Made by a program: the position numbers and the translations under genes
DNA from: Kineosporia rhizophila
GTDB taxonomy: Bacteria > Actinomycetota > Actinomycetes > Actinomycetales > Kineosporiaceae
Assembly: GCF_021277265.1 (NCBI RefSeq)
Contig: NZ_JAJSOH010000002.1
Span: 670,818-734,817, forward strand
Reading direction: 5' to 3'
DNA: 64,000 bases
Part shown: positions 1 through 10,444 of the stretch, in pieces
How positions within the stretch are numbered: position 1 is the stretch's first letter
Layout of the letters: the number at the start of each line of letters is the position of its first letter
Notes under the pieces: model-generated
What the model was told of the DNA's origin: nothing
What the model saw: the letters and a program-made list of their open reading frames with translations, nothing else
The model's database searches: none

Positions 1-1905
1 CTCGACTACTCGGCCATGGTGGGCTGGGCGCGTGAAGTGGGTGGTCCGGCCGTCCGTGCCCTCACCTTCCATCAGCGCGCCAAGCTGCTGAAGACGCTGG
101 CCCTGCATCTCGCCGACCACAAGCCGGAGCTGTACGACCTGAGCACCTGCACCGGCGCCACGGTCAAGGACACCTGGGTGGACGTCGACGGCGGCATCGG
201 CACCCTGTTCAGCTACGCGAGTAAGGGTGTACGGGAGCTGCCCAACGACACGATCGCCTTTGACGGGGGTCTGGAACCGCTGGGCAAGGCCGGCACTTTC
301 GTGGGCCAGCACGTCTACACCTCGCGCCCGGGCGTCAACGTCCAGATCAACGCCTTCAACTTCCCGGTCTGGGGCATGCTCGAGAAGCTGGCCCCGGCGT
401 TCCTGGCCGGGCTGCCCACGATCGTGAAACCGGCCAGCCAGACGGCCTATCTCACCGAGCGCACGGTCCGCCTGATCATCACCTCCGGCATCCTCCCGCC
501 GGGCGCGCTGCAGCTGGTGTCGGGCAGCGCCGGCTCGCTGCTCGACGAGCTGGGCGTGCACGACTCGGTCGCCTTCACCGGATCCGCCCACACCGCAGGC
601 GTTCTCCGGCGCCACCCCAACGTGCTGGACAACGGCGTCCGGCTCGGGGTGGAGGCCGACTCGCTGAACTGCTCGGTGCTCGGGCCGGACGTGCGGGCCG
701 AAGACCCGGAGTTCGACCTGTTCGTCAAGGGCGTCGTCACCGAGATGACGGTGAAGGCCGGGCAGAAGTGCACGGCCACCCGACGGGTGATCGTGCCCGC
801 GCCGATGGCCGGGCCGGTGAGCGAGGCGATCGCGGCCCGGCTGGAGCGGATCACCGTGGGCGACCCGCGCGATCCCGAGGTCCGGATGGGCGCCCTGGCC
901 AGCCTGGGGCAGCGTGAAGAGGTGCGCAAGGCGGTCGAGGCGCTGCGATCCGAGGCCGAGCTGGTCTTCGGCGATCCGTCGCGGCCGGTCGCCGATCGCG
1001 GCGCCTTCCTCGGCCCCCTGCTGCTGCGGGCCCGCCCAGGGGCACGGCAACCGCACGACGTGGAGCCGTTCGGTCCGGTGAGCACGGTGCTGACCTACGA
1101 AACAATGGACGAGGCGGTCACCTTGGCCGCTCAGGGCAAGGGAAGTCTGGTCGGGTCGGTAGTCACACACGATCCCCAGGTGGCCCGGCACCTGGTGCTG
1201 GGGCTGGCCCCCTGGCACGGCCGCATCCTGGTCCTCGACCGGGACGACGCGAAAGAGTCCACCGGGCACGGCTCTCCGCTGCCCACCCTGGTGCACGGCG
1301 GGCCGGGGCGGGCCGGGGGCGGTGAGGAGCTCGGCGGCGTTCGCGGTGTGTTCGCCCATCTCCAGCGCACCGCCGTTCAGGCCTCGCCCGACCTGCTCAC
1401 CGCCATCACCGGGCGCTGGACCACCGGGGCCGCGCGGAACCACCCGCCGCAGCACGCCTTCCGGTCGTCGCTGGCCGAGCTCCGCATCGGCGACACGATC
1501 AGCGCCGGCCCGCGCACCGTCTCGCTCTACGACATCGAGCACTTCGCCGAGTTCACCGGAGACCGGTTCTACGCCCACACCGATGCGGCCGCGGCTGCGA
1601 AGAACCCGCTCTTCGGCGGCATCGTGGCGCACGGCTATCTGGTGGTCTCGCTGGCGGCCGGGCTGTTCGTCGATCCGGCGCCGGGCCCCGTGCTGGCCAA
1701 CTTCGGGGTGGACGGCCTGCGCTTCCTCACCCCGGTCAAGGTCGGCGACGCCATCTCGGTCGAGCTCACGGTCAAGCAGATCACCCCCCGCAACAGCGCC
1801 GACTACGGTGAAGTGCGCTGGGACGCGTTGGTCTCCAACCAGAACGGGGAAGCGGTGGCGACTTACGACGTACTCACCCTCGTCGCCAAAGAGCGGGAGG
1901 AATGA
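1..1905 (+). CDS. paaZ: Bifunctional PaaZ: oxepin-CoA hydrolase / semialdehyde dehydrogenase (5' partial)
   Basis: In aerobic phenylacetate breakdown PaaZ opens the ring of oxepin-CoA and oxidises the resulting aldehyde with NADP. The frame is open from base 1 and lacks about 50 N-terminal residues compared with the roughly 680-residue E. coli protein. Counting from the ATG at 16, the N-terminal aldehyde dehydrogenase domain shows NAFNFPVWG near residue 112, the Glu of VEADSLNC (E213) and the catalytic Cys of GQKCTA (C252). A conserved block KESTGHGSPLP follows. The C-terminal MaoC hot-dog hydratase domain carries DRFYAH at 516-521 and a downstream GGIVAHGY. The stop overlaps the next ATG (ATGA), so translation is probably coupled to paaG. 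The rest of the paa operon should lie upstream of the window. Confidence 0.95.
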   Translation, partial: LDYSAMVGWAREVGGPAVRALTFHQRAKLLKTLALHLADHKPELYDLSTCTGATVKDTWVDVDGGIGTLFSYASKGVRELPNDTIAFDGGLEPLGKAGTFVGQHVYTSRPGVNVQINAFNFPVWGMLEKLAPAFLAGLPTIVKPASQTAYLTERTVRLIITSGILPPGALQLVSGSAGSLLDELGVHDSVAFTGSAHTAGVLRRHPNVLDNGVRLGVEADSLNCSVLGPDVRAEDPEFDLFVKGVVTEMTVKAGQKCTATRRVIVPAPMAGPVSEAIAARLERITVGDPRDPEVRMGALASLGQREEVRKAVEALRSEAELVFGDPSRPVADRGAFLGPLLLRARPGARQPHDVEPFGPVSTVLTYETMDEAVTLAAQGKGSLVGSVVTHDPQVARHLVLGLAPWHGRILVLDRDDAKESTGHGSPLPTLVHGGPGRAGGGEELGGVRGVFAHLQRTAVQASPDLLTAITGRWTTGAARNHPPQHAFRSSLAELRIGDTISAGPRTVSLYDIEHFAEFTGDRFYAHTDAAAAAKNPLFGGIVAHGYLVVSLAAGLFVDPAPGPVLANFGVDGLRFLTPVKVGDAISVELTVKQITPRNSADYGEVRWDALVSNQNGEAVATYDVLTLVAKEREE

Positions 1906-2675
1906 TGGTTCTCGTCGAGCGCGAAGGCGCGGTCAGCGTCCTCTGTCTGAATCGCCCGAAGCGCCGCAACGCGCTCGACGCCGAGAGCAAGAAGGCTCTA
2001 CGGCGGGCAATGGAAGAGGCCGCGGCCGACGACCAGGTGCGGGCGGTGGTCCTGACCGGCGCGGGTGGGGCGTTCTGCGGCGGGCAGGATCTGGCCGAGC
2101 ACGCCGAGGCGCTGCGGGCCGACCCGGGCCACGCCTTCGACACGGTCGAGCAGGACTACGCCCCGGTGATCCAGGCCCTGCTCACCATGCCCAAGCCGGT
2201 CATCGCCGCGGTCGAGGGCGCTTGTGCGGGCGCCGGGCTGGCCCTCGCCCTGGCCTGTGACCTGCGCGTGTTCGCTCAGGACGCAGTGCTGACAACGGCT
2301 TTCACGGCGATCGGGCTGACCTGCGACTCCGGCCTGTCGCTCACCCTGCCCCGTTCGGTCGGTGAGACCCGGGCCAAGGAACTGCTCCTGCTCGGCGACA
2401 CCTTCTCCCCCACCGACGCCGTTGCCTGGGGCATTGCCGGCCGCATCGTCCCGGCCGGCCAGGCCCTGCCGCAGGCCCGTGAACTGGCCGGGCGACTCGC
2501 AGCCGGCCCGACCCTGGCCTACGCCGAGACCAAGCGCCTGATCAGCACCGCGCCCCTGGCCACGGTGCTGCACAACGAGGCGCTGGCCCAGGCCCGCCTC
2601 GGCCTGACCCACGACCACACCGGCGCCGTCGAGGCGTTCCTGGACCGCCGGCGTTTTCAGTTCGAAGGGCACTGA
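1902..2675 (+). CDS. paaG: PaaG-like enoyl-CoA hydratase/isomerase of phenylacetate catabolism
   Basis: This 257-residue crotonase-fold protein most resembles PaaG, which isomerises ring-1,2-epoxyphenylacetyl-CoA to oxepin-CoA, the substrate of PaaZ next door. It begins LNRPKRRNALD, has the oxyanion-hole segment FCGGQDL and the AGAGLALALACDL stretch. D142 in the TCDSG motif matches the catalytic Asp of PaaG (PDCG in E. coli). There are two tandem ATGs, at 1902 and 1905; the first gives a 4-base overlap with paaZ. A plain enoyl-CoA hydratase such as PaaF is the alternative, but the context and the DSG motif favour PaaG. The hairpin at 2795-2834 ends the transcript. Confidence 0.85.
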   Translation: MMVLVEREGAVSVLCLNRPKRRNALDAESKKALRRAMEEAAADDQVRAVVLTGAGGAFCGGQDLAEHAEALRADPGHAFDTVEQDYAPVIQALLTMPKPVIAAVEGACAGAGLALALACDLRVFAQDAVLTTAFTAIGLTCDSGLSLTLPRSVGETRAKELLLLGDTFSPTDAVAWGIAGRIVPAGQALPQARELAGRLAAGPTLAYAETKRLISTAPLATVLHNEALAQARLGLTHDHTGAVEAFLDRRRFQFEGH

Positions 2676-2794
2676 GCGCACGGCCGCTGTCCGAGCCCTC
2701 GTGGTGCGGGCGGCCGCTGCGGTGGCGCGAGCCAGCTGCGCGCGACAGGCGAGCAGCGACCGGACCACTGCGCGCCTACCCAAGCCGCAAAGCC

Positions 2795-2834
2795 GTCAGG
2801 GGCGGTCTCCCGAAACCGGGAAACCGCCCCTGAC
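2795..2834. terminator. Bidirectional hairpin between paaG and tRNA-Ala
   Basis: A 12-bp perfect inverted repeat has arms GTCAGGGGCGGT (2795-2806) and ACCGCCCCTGAC (2823-2834). An inner TCCCG/CGGGA pairing within the loop extends the hairpin. It lies 120 bases after paaG on the plus strand and 6 bases after the 3' end of the tRNA on the minus strand, so it can end both transcripts. There is no T-run, as is common in high-GC actinobacteria. Confidence 0.8.
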
Positions 2835-2840
2835 CTGCGG

Positions 2841-2914
2841 TGGAGCTATAGGGATTTGAACCCTAGACCCCCTCGATGCGAACGAGGTGCGCTACCAGAC
2901 TGCGCTATAGCCCC
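2841..2914 (-). tRNA. tRNA-Ala (anticodon CGC)
   Basis: On the minus strand the sequence folds into a full cloverleaf. The acceptor GGGGCTA pairs with TAGCTCC, the D-stem is GCGC/GCGC, the anticodon stem is CCTCG/CGAGG around loop TTCGCAT, and the T-arm is TAGGG-TTCAAAT-CCCTA. The anticodon is CGC, reading GCG. The acceptor contains G3:U70, the identity determinant of alanine tRNA. The discriminator is A and the 3' CCA is not encoded (CCG follows). Confidence 0.95.
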
Positions 2915-2925
2915 AACGAGAAGAA

Positions 2926-2931
2926 GACTAG
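2926..2931 (-). promoter_or_regulatory. Probable -10 element of tRNA-Ala
   Basis: TAGTCT on the minus strand lies 11 bases upstream of the tRNA 5' end. That spacing fits a start a few bases before the mature tRNA. No convincing -35 was found, so this is tentative. Confidence 0.35.
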
Positions 2932-3120
2932 CACTGACCGGCCCGATGCTCCGAATCGGTCGGGGGCGGGAGTGCGGCCCGTGCTCGGCTGCCCGTTCGG
3001 GCGACACCCGGATGCCTCAACCGACCCCCGGGTGGGACCGATGTTGCCAAAGAGCTGATGATGGCTTGGACAATCCCCTTTAATGGGGCACCGTCGTGGG
3101 ACGGGGCCAGGGAGGGCCAA

Positions 3121-4200
3121 GTGTTAGGTCGTAAGCAGGCGGGCGCGTTGCTCTGCCTTGCCCTTGTCGCCGGGATGGCCGCCTGTTCCTCCGGTGAGGA
3201 CGTGTCGCTGCAGGCGGGCCCGGAAGCGCCCGCCACCTCGGAGCCCGCGCCGCAGCCCTCCGCGGAAGTCACGCCGAAGCCCAAGAAGCCGAAGAGCGGA
3301 CGGGTGCGGCTGTCGTTCGGGGGTGACGTGCACTTCGCCGGTTCGTCGGCGAGCGCACTGGGCGGCGACATCGGCAGCGCCTCCAAGCCGCTGAAGAAGG
3401 CCGACCTGGCCATCGTGAACCTGGAGACGGCGATCACCGACGGCGGTGTGCCGGCCCCGAAGGAGTACACCTTCCGGGCGCCCGCCAAGGCTCTCAAGGC
3501 GCTGAAGAAGTCGGGCGTGGACGTGGTCACGGTGGCCAACAACCACGGGATGGACTACGGCCAGGAAGGGCTGGCCGACACCCTGGCGGCGGGTGAGAAG
3601 GCGAAGCTGCCGATGATCGGCATCGGCCGCGACGAGGACGAGGCCTTCGCGCCCTACCAGACCACGATCAACGGGGTCCGGATCTCGGTCATCGGCGCCA
3701 CCGACGTGCTCGACAACTTCGCCATCACCACCTGGACGGCCACCGACTCGCAGCCGGGCCTGGCCTCGGCCAAGGTGCCGGGCCGGCTGGCCGAGGCGGT
3801 GCGCAGCGCCGCGGACGAGTCCGACGTGGTGGTCGTCGTGCTGCACTGGGGCGTGGAGATGGAGTCCTGCCCCACCCCGCGCCAGCAGGAACTGGCCGCC
3901 GAGCTCACCGAGGCCGGGGCCCAGGTGGTCGTGGGCAGTCACGCGCACGTTCTTGAGCCGCACGTGGAGCAGGGACGAACCGCGATCCACTACGGCCTGG
4001 GCAATTTCGTCTTCTACGCCACCCGGGCCGAGTCGGTGAAGTCCGGCGTCTACGACGTGGTGGTGGACAAGGGCGGGGTGGTCAAGACCAAGTGGCACCC
4101 CGCGCAGATCCGCGGCGGCCGCCCGGAACTGCTCTCCGGGTCGGCCGCCGAGGCGGCCAACGCCGAAGAGGACGCGCTGGCCGAAAGCTGCGGAGTTTAG
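3121..4200 (+). CDS. CapA/PgsA-family lipoprotein (PGA_cap metallophosphatase-like)
   Basis: A predicted 359-residue surface lipoprotein of the CapA family, related to poly-gamma-glutamate capsule proteins with a calcineurin-like phosphoesterase fold. The GTG at 3121 is chosen because GGAGGG lies 5 bases upstream and the protein then starts with a normal signal peptide ending in MAAC (Cys22). A frame open from 3058 would add 21 residues before it. A Pro/Lys-rich spacer is followed by the domain motifs SFGGDVHFAG, NLETAIT, VANNHGMDYG, HWGVEME, GSHAHVLEP and YGLGNFVFY, which supply the Asp, Glu, Asn and His ligands expected of the family. No other poly-glutamate synthesis genes are nearby, so the substrate is unknown. 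It converges on the reductase gene at 4218. Confidence 0.85.
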   Translation: MLGRKQAGALLCLALVAGMAACSSGEDVSLQAGPEAPATSEPAPQPSAEVTPKPKKPKSGRVRLSFGGDVHFAGSSASALGGDIGSASKPLKKADLAIVNLETAITDGGVPAPKEYTFRAPAKALKALKKSGVDVVTVANNHGMDYGQEGLADTLAAGEKAKLPMIGIGRDEDEAFAPYQTTINGVRISVIGATDVLDNFAITTWTATDSQPGLASAKVPGRLAEAVRSAADESDVVVVVLHWGVEMESCPTPRQQELAAELTEAGAQVVVGSHAHVLEPHVEQGRTAIHYGLGNFVFYATRAESVKSGVYDVVVDKGGVVKTKWHPAQIRGGRPELLSGSAAEAANAEEDALAESCGV

Positions 4201-4217
4201 CGGGGTCTAGCGAGGGT

Positions 4218-4889
4218 CTAGCGGAGGTCCGGGGGCACGGTCGGCTGCTCCCGGGCCTCGAAGTCCTCGGCCAGCAGGCTGCGGATCGTTGCCGCGTCGG
4301 TGTTGGCCCCGAACAACGGGGTACCCGGCTGCAGGCGCGCCCCCTCGGCCAGTGACCCGGCCTCGACCGGGTCGAAGCCGAGTGCGTCGACGAACGCGGA
4401 CACCTCGCTCACCGCTGCCGAGTCGTCGCCGGCCAGGGCGATCGCCTTGCGGTCGGCACTGCCCGCCGGCCGCGACCCGCTCTCCAGGTCGTGGTAGCCC
4501 ATGTGGTTGAAGCCCTTGACCACCCGGGCCCCGGTCAGGAACTGCTGGACGATCTCACTGGAAGAGATGCGCGGATCGTTCAGATCGTCCCGCACTCCAT
4601 CGGTCTCCCACCAGTAGTTCATCGCGTCGATCACCAGCTTGCCGCGCAGGGCCTCGACCGGGATCTCGCGGTACTTGCCCAGCGGCAGGGCCAGGATCAC
4701 GATCTCGGCCTGCGCGGCCACCTCGGCCGAGGTGACCGCGCGCGCCCCGGGCGCCAGCACGCTGATGATCAGCGAGATCTTGGCCGGGTCACCGGAGCCG
4801 GAGATCAGGACGTCGTAGCCGGCTGCGGTGGCGAGCCGGGCCAGGACGGTGCCGACCTTGCCGGCCCCGAGAATGCCCACGGTGGTCAT
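4218..4889 (-). CDS. NADPH-dependent F420 reductase-like Rossmann protein
   Basis: A 223-residue dinucleotide-binding protein of the NADP oxidoreductase, coenzyme F420-dependent (NpdG-like) family. It opens with [13 protein letters not shown], a standard GxGxxG fold, and has [17 protein letters not shown] and VIDAMNYWW in the expected places. It starts 3 bases after the stop of the luciferase-like monooxygenase, so the two form one operon and may share a reduced flavin or deazaflavin. Whether it uses F420 or only NADP(H) cannot be told from sequence. Proteins of this size are often annotated only as NAD(P)-binding proteins. Confidence 0.8.
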   Translation of the reverse strand: MTTVGILGAGKVGTVLARLATAAGYDVLISGSGDPAKISLIISVLAPGARAVTSAEVAAQAEIVILALPLGKYREIPVEALRGKLVIDAMNYWWETDGVRDDLNDPRISSSEIVQQFLTGARVVKGFNHMGYHDLESGSRPAGSADRKAIALAGDDSAAVSEVSAFVDALGFDPVEAGSLAEGARLQPGTPLFGANTDAATIRSLLAEDFEAREQPTVPPDLR

Positions 4890-4892
4890 GGT

Positions 4893-5924
4893 TCAGCCCT
4901 CCACCAGGTCGCGGACCATCGGGACGACCTTGGTGCCGTACAGCTCGACGGTGCGCAGCCGGGCGCTGCTCGGCAGCGTGCCACCCGTGTAGGTCAGGTC
5001 GAAACGGCCCACGCCGAGCGCCTTCACGGTCTTGGCGATGCGCCGGGCCACGGTCTCCGGGGAGCCCACGTAGAGCGAGCCGTCCTCGACCTCGGCCTCG
5101 AACTGCGCCCGGGTGCGGGGCGGCCAGCCGCGCTCGGCGCCGATCGTGTCCATCATCGCCTTGTGCGGCTCGTAGTAGACCTCCAGGGCCTCCTCGTCGG
5201 TGTCCGCGATGAACCCGTGCGAGTGCATGCCGACCGGGTGCGCGGTGGTGCCGAGCTGGTCGGCCGCGCGCCGGTAGAGGTCGACGTAGGGCGCGAACCG
5301 GGCCGGGTCGCCACCGATGATCGCCAGCATCAGCTTGAGGCCGTGCTGGGCGGTGCGGACCACCGACTGCGGGGAGCCGCCCACGCCGACCCAGGTGTCG
5401 AGCCGGCCGGACTCGGTCTTGGGGAACACGTCGGCGTTCTGCAGCGCCGGCCGGGTGGTGCCCTTCCAGGTGACCGGCTTCTCGTCGAGGAGCTTCACGA
5501 AGAGGTCGAGCTTCTCCTCGAACAGCACGTCGTAGTCGGCCAGGTCGTAGCCGAACAGCGGGAAGGACTCGGTGAAGGAGCCCCGCCCGAGGATCGCCTG
5601 GGCGCGGCCCTGCGACAGCGCGTCGAGGGTGGCGAAACGCTGGAAGACCCGGACCGGGTCGTCGGAGCTGAGCACGGTGACCGCGGTGGCCAGCTTGATC
5701 CGCTCGGTGCGGCTGGCGATGCCGGCCAGCACCGTCTCGGGGCTGGAGATCGCGTACTCGGAGCGATGGTGCTCACCCAGCGCGATGACGTCCACGCCGG
5801 TCTGGTCGGCCAGCACCGACTCCTCGACGACCTGACGGATTGCGGCGGCCTGGGACACCGGCGCGCCCGAGTCGTCCACCGGCACCTCTCCGAAGGTGTC
5901 GAGGCCCAGAACCAGCTCGCTCAT
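4893..5924 (-). CDS. LLM-class luciferase-like flavin-dependent monooxygenase
   Basis: A 343-residue bacterial-luciferase-fold (TIM barrel) oxidoreductase using FMN or F420. Typical stretches are GLDTFGEVP at the N-terminus, DVIALGEHHRSEYAISSPETVLAGIA, LATAVTVLSSDDPVRVFQRFATLDALSQGRA and GRGSFTESFPLFGYDL. The ATG at 5924 is preferred over one 10 codons upstream because GGGAG precedes it at good spacing and homologues start at MSELVLGLDTFGE. It is the first gene of an operon with the reductase-like gene at 4218-4889. An inverted repeat just upstream may be an operator. The substrate is unknown. Confidence 0.85.
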   Translation of the reverse strand: MSELVLGLDTFGEVPVDDSGAPVSQAAAIRQVVEESVLADQTGVDVIALGEHHRSEYAISSPETVLAGIASRTERIKLATAVTVLSSDDPVRVFQRFATLDALSQGRAQAILGRGSFTESFPLFGYDLADYDVLFEEKLDLFVKLLDEKPVTWKGTTRPALQNADVFPKTESGRLDTWVGVGGSPQSVVRTAQHGLKLMLAIIGGDPARFAPYVDLYRRAADQLGTTAHPVGMHSHGFIADTDEEALEVYYEPHKAMMDTIGAERGWPPRTRAQFEAEVEDGSLYVGSPETVARRIAKTVKALGVGRFDLTYTGGTLPSSARLRTVELYGTKVVPMVRDLVEG

Positions 5925-5941
5925 GACTTTGTCTCCCGGTG

Positions 5942-5980
5942 GTTGATAGCTCAACTACATTGTGGACGACTCGCTCAACC
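5942..5980. promoter_or_regulatory. Inverted and direct repeats upstream of the LLM monooxygenase
   Basis: GTTGA-TAGC-TCAAC (5942-5955) is a perfect 5-4-5 palindrome 18 bases before the start codon at 5924. The half-site GCTCAAC occurs at 5949-5955 and again at 5973-5979. This resembles a MarR/HxlR/TetR-type operator, but no such regulator gene is adjacent. Confidence 0.4.
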
Positions 5981-6043
5981 ACACGCCACCCCGGGATATG
6001 CCCGCTCCGCCGCACGGGTGACGGAGGGGCCGGAAAACCTGCG

Positions 6044-6265
6044 TCAGGACAGGGCGGAGAGCCTCTGCTCGACCGCCATGGCGACGTCGGTGGGCGGGTA
6101 CCCCCGCAGGGCGATGGTGAACACCGTGGTGCTCAGTTCCTGGCGGATCGCCGCCCGGGCGTCCGCGTCACCGTTCGCCAGCACCTCGTCGACGCGGGCG
6201 AAGAGCTCGTCGATCTGGGACGTGTCGTAGCCGCGCAGCACGACAGGGAAGAGCTTCTTGGCCAT
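6044..6265 (-). CDS. Small DivIVA-domain-like protein (73 aa)
   Basis: The ATG at 6265 gives MAKKLFPVVLRGYDTSQIDE and a 73-residue product. It contains two short copies of the DivIVA-type motif: VVLRGYDTSQIDELFARV (residues about 7-24) and a degenerate IALRGYPPTDVAMAVEQRL near the C-terminus. In full-length DivIVA/Wag31 proteins the RGYxxxQVD segment is the membrane-binding N-terminal domain, followed by a long coiled coil. That coiled coil is missing here, so this is a stand-alone membrane-tip motif protein, not Wag31. The open frame extends upstream to 6412, but that part looks non-coding. Confidence 0.65.
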   Translation of the reverse strand: MAKKLFPVVLRGYDTSQIDELFARVDEVLANGDADARAAIRQELSTTVFTIALRGYPPTDVAMAVEQRLSALS

Positions 6266-6714
6266 GCGGCGGAGTGTAGCCGGGCGGTCCCGGCCCTCCG
6301 GACAATCACATCGGACCGACCCGAAGACGACAGCGCTGATCCACAAGAACCTGAACTGCACCGTCACTGCACTACAAAGTGCCTTCTCGCCCCGAAGGGC
6401 AGACCGCTTCATGCGGCTTCCGAGATCCCGAACAGTTGCCCAATGAATCGACCTGTCTGTCGGAAACGCCTTTCCTACAGCAGTTTACGGATCGTCCAGA
6501 GCTCCGGACCGGGACGCGCCATCTGGTTTCCCGGACCAGACCTACCAGTATTTGCCAGAGGAAAGGCACTTAGGGTGATGCATCGACTACAGATGGCTTA
6601 GGGTTGTGGGGCTGGGCCACAGCCGCTTCGGACCGGGCCGCCGGGGACACCCCGCGACCAGGATGCATACGCAACGCCGAAGGCTCCGAGCGCGATCAAT
6701 CTCCTGGAGCACAC
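6266..6714. other. 450-base intergenic stretch without a recognisable gene
   Basis: This spacer separates the minus-strand DivIVA-like gene from the plus-strand GGDEF-like gene, so it must hold two divergent promoters. It is clearly less GC-rich than its surroundings. I found no convincing RNA gene, inverted repeat or protein. The short open frames here lack codon bias and recognisable motifs. Confidence 0.5.
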
Positions 6715-7194
6715 ATGTCCACCGGACATGGTTTTCTCCTCAGGCAACCCCCGGCTGCCCGGAACCACACCTTCGTCTCGCAGGCCCGGCACCCCGCTGA
6801 TCCGGGTGACCCGCAGTTGCGGCACGGTGCCGTGCTGGTGGCCGGGATCGTCCAGACCCCGGGCGGGAAGAGGCTCGACGCCGTACTCGCCGAGACCCTG
6901 CTGTCGTCGTACACCAAGCATCTGCGCCGACTGGTGCGGGCCCGGGACCCGATCCGCCGGATCGGCCCCGACCGGGTGGCCCTGGCCTGCCCGGGCGTGG
7001 CCGACTGGCACGAGCTGAGCGCGCTGCTGGAGCGACTGCAGCGGTCGGTGGGCCCACCGCTGCCCCGGCCGGACGGTGACGGTCACGTCGCCCTGTCCAT
7101 CACCGGGATGCTGGCCCAGGAAGCGGTCGAACGCCTGCTCGATCTTCCTTGGCAGCCCCGTGGACCGGTCCAGGAAGGCACCCGATCACCATGA
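6715..7194 (+). CDS. Degenerate GGDEF-like domain protein
   Basis: A 159-residue protein starting at the ATG at 6715, with GGAG seven bases upstream. The core reads RARDPIRRIGPDRVALACPG, then ADWHELSALLERLQRSV, which follows the diguanylate cyclase pattern R..D...R.GGDEF.....G. The catalytic GGDEF is replaced by GPDRV, so cyclase activity is not expected; a receptor or protein-interaction role is more likely. The stop overlaps the next start (ATGA at 7191-7194), so it is co-translated with the GAF-ANTAR regulator. Family assignment rests on one motif and is moderate. Confidence 0.6.
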   Translation: MSTGHGFLLRQPPAARNHTFVSQARHPADPGDPQLRHGAVLVAGIVQTPGGKRLDAVLAETLLSSYTKHLRRLVRARDPIRRIGPDRVALACPGVADWHELSALLERLQRSVGPPLPRPDGDGHVALSITGMLAQEAVERLLDLPWQPRGPVQEGTRSP

Positions 7195-7913
7195 CGGCAG
7201 ATCCCGAACAGAACCTGCGGGACAGCCTCGAGGGCCTGGCCGGGGTCCTGACCGGGGACGAGCCCCTGGCCGCCACCCTGGCCCGGATCACCGCGTTCGC
7301 GGTCTGCGCGATCCCCGGCGCCGACGGGGCCGGGGTGATGCTGCTCGAACGCCACGGGCGCGACACCAGGGTGGCCGGCGACGAGCTCGTGGCGGCGGTC
7401 GATGCCGTGCAGTACGGCCTCGGTGAAGGGCCGGGCCTGCTCGCGGTCGAGTCGAGGACCACGCAACGTTCGGGTTCTCTCGGCGGCGAGTCGCGCTGGC
7501 CGCGGTTCGGGCCACGGGCCGGCCGGCTCGGGGTGCACAGTGTCCTTTCGCTGCCGCTGCTGATCACCGACCGGGCGGTCGGGGTGCTGAACGTCTACGG
7601 CCGCCCGCACGAGGCCTTCGACGACCGGTCGGTCACCGTCGGGGAGAGGTTTGCCCGGCCCGCCGCGGTCACCGCGTCGCACGCCCTGCTGCTGGAAGAG
7701 AGCCGGCGCGTGGCCGCGCAACTGCAGGAGGCACTGGTCAGCCGGGCGGTGATCGACCAGGCGATCGGCATCGTGATAAGCCGGACCGGCAAGAACGCCG
7801 AAGAAGCCTTCGCCGAGATCCGGGACCGCAGTCAGCGCGACCACGTCAAACTCAGCGAAGTGGCCGCGCGGATCGTGGACCGGGTCCGCGCCCGCTACCA
7901 GCGCACGCAGTAG
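7191..7913 (+). CDS. GAF-ANTAR transcription antitermination regulator
   Basis: A 240-residue cytoplasmic signalling protein. The N-terminal half is a GAF domain (FAVCAIPGADGAGVMLLE; YGLGEGPGLLAVES; GVHSVLSLPLLITDRAVGVLNVYG). The last 60 residues form an ANTAR domain (ALVSRAVIDQAIGIVI, then AEEAFAEIRDRSQRDHVKLSEVAARIVD), which binds paired RNA hairpins to prevent termination. The ATG at 7191 overlaps the preceding stop; an in-frame extension to 7149 runs through the upstream gene and is rejected. The GAF ligand and RNA targets are unknown. Confidence 0.9.
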   Translation: MTADPEQNLRDSLEGLAGVLTGDEPLAATLARITAFAVCAIPGADGAGVMLLERHGRDTRVAGDELVAAVDAVQYGLGEGPGLLAVESRTTQRSGSLGGESRWPRFGPRAGRLGVHSVLSLPLLITDRAVGVLNVYGRPHEAFDDRSVTVGERFARPAAVTASHALLLEESRRVAAQLQEALVSRAVIDQAIGIVISRTGKNAEEAFAEIRDRSQRDHVKLSEVAARIVDRVRARYQRTQ

Positions 7914-7951
7914 CGGGAAACCGGTTGCGCCCGGCCACGATCCGGCCTGGC

Positions 7952-10327
<2,376 letters not shown>

Positions 10328-10444
10328 CGGGTCTCCATCGGTCGGGCGGACAGACGTGGAGTCGCATCGTGTCACGCAGGCGCCACGCATCCGGGCAACC
10401 CGCTTCTCGATTACTGACCGATCGGGAGAACCGAAGTCATCGGC

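Noticed and set aside
1322..2260. Alternative plus-strand frame within paaZ/paaG
   Set aside because: Arg/Ser-rich out-of-frame translation overlapping two strongly supported genes.
4491..6230. Plus-strand open frame of about 579 codons opposite the reductase and monooxygenase genes
   Set aside because: Composition-driven open frame without motifs; the minus strand shows clear Rossmann and luciferase-fold sequences.
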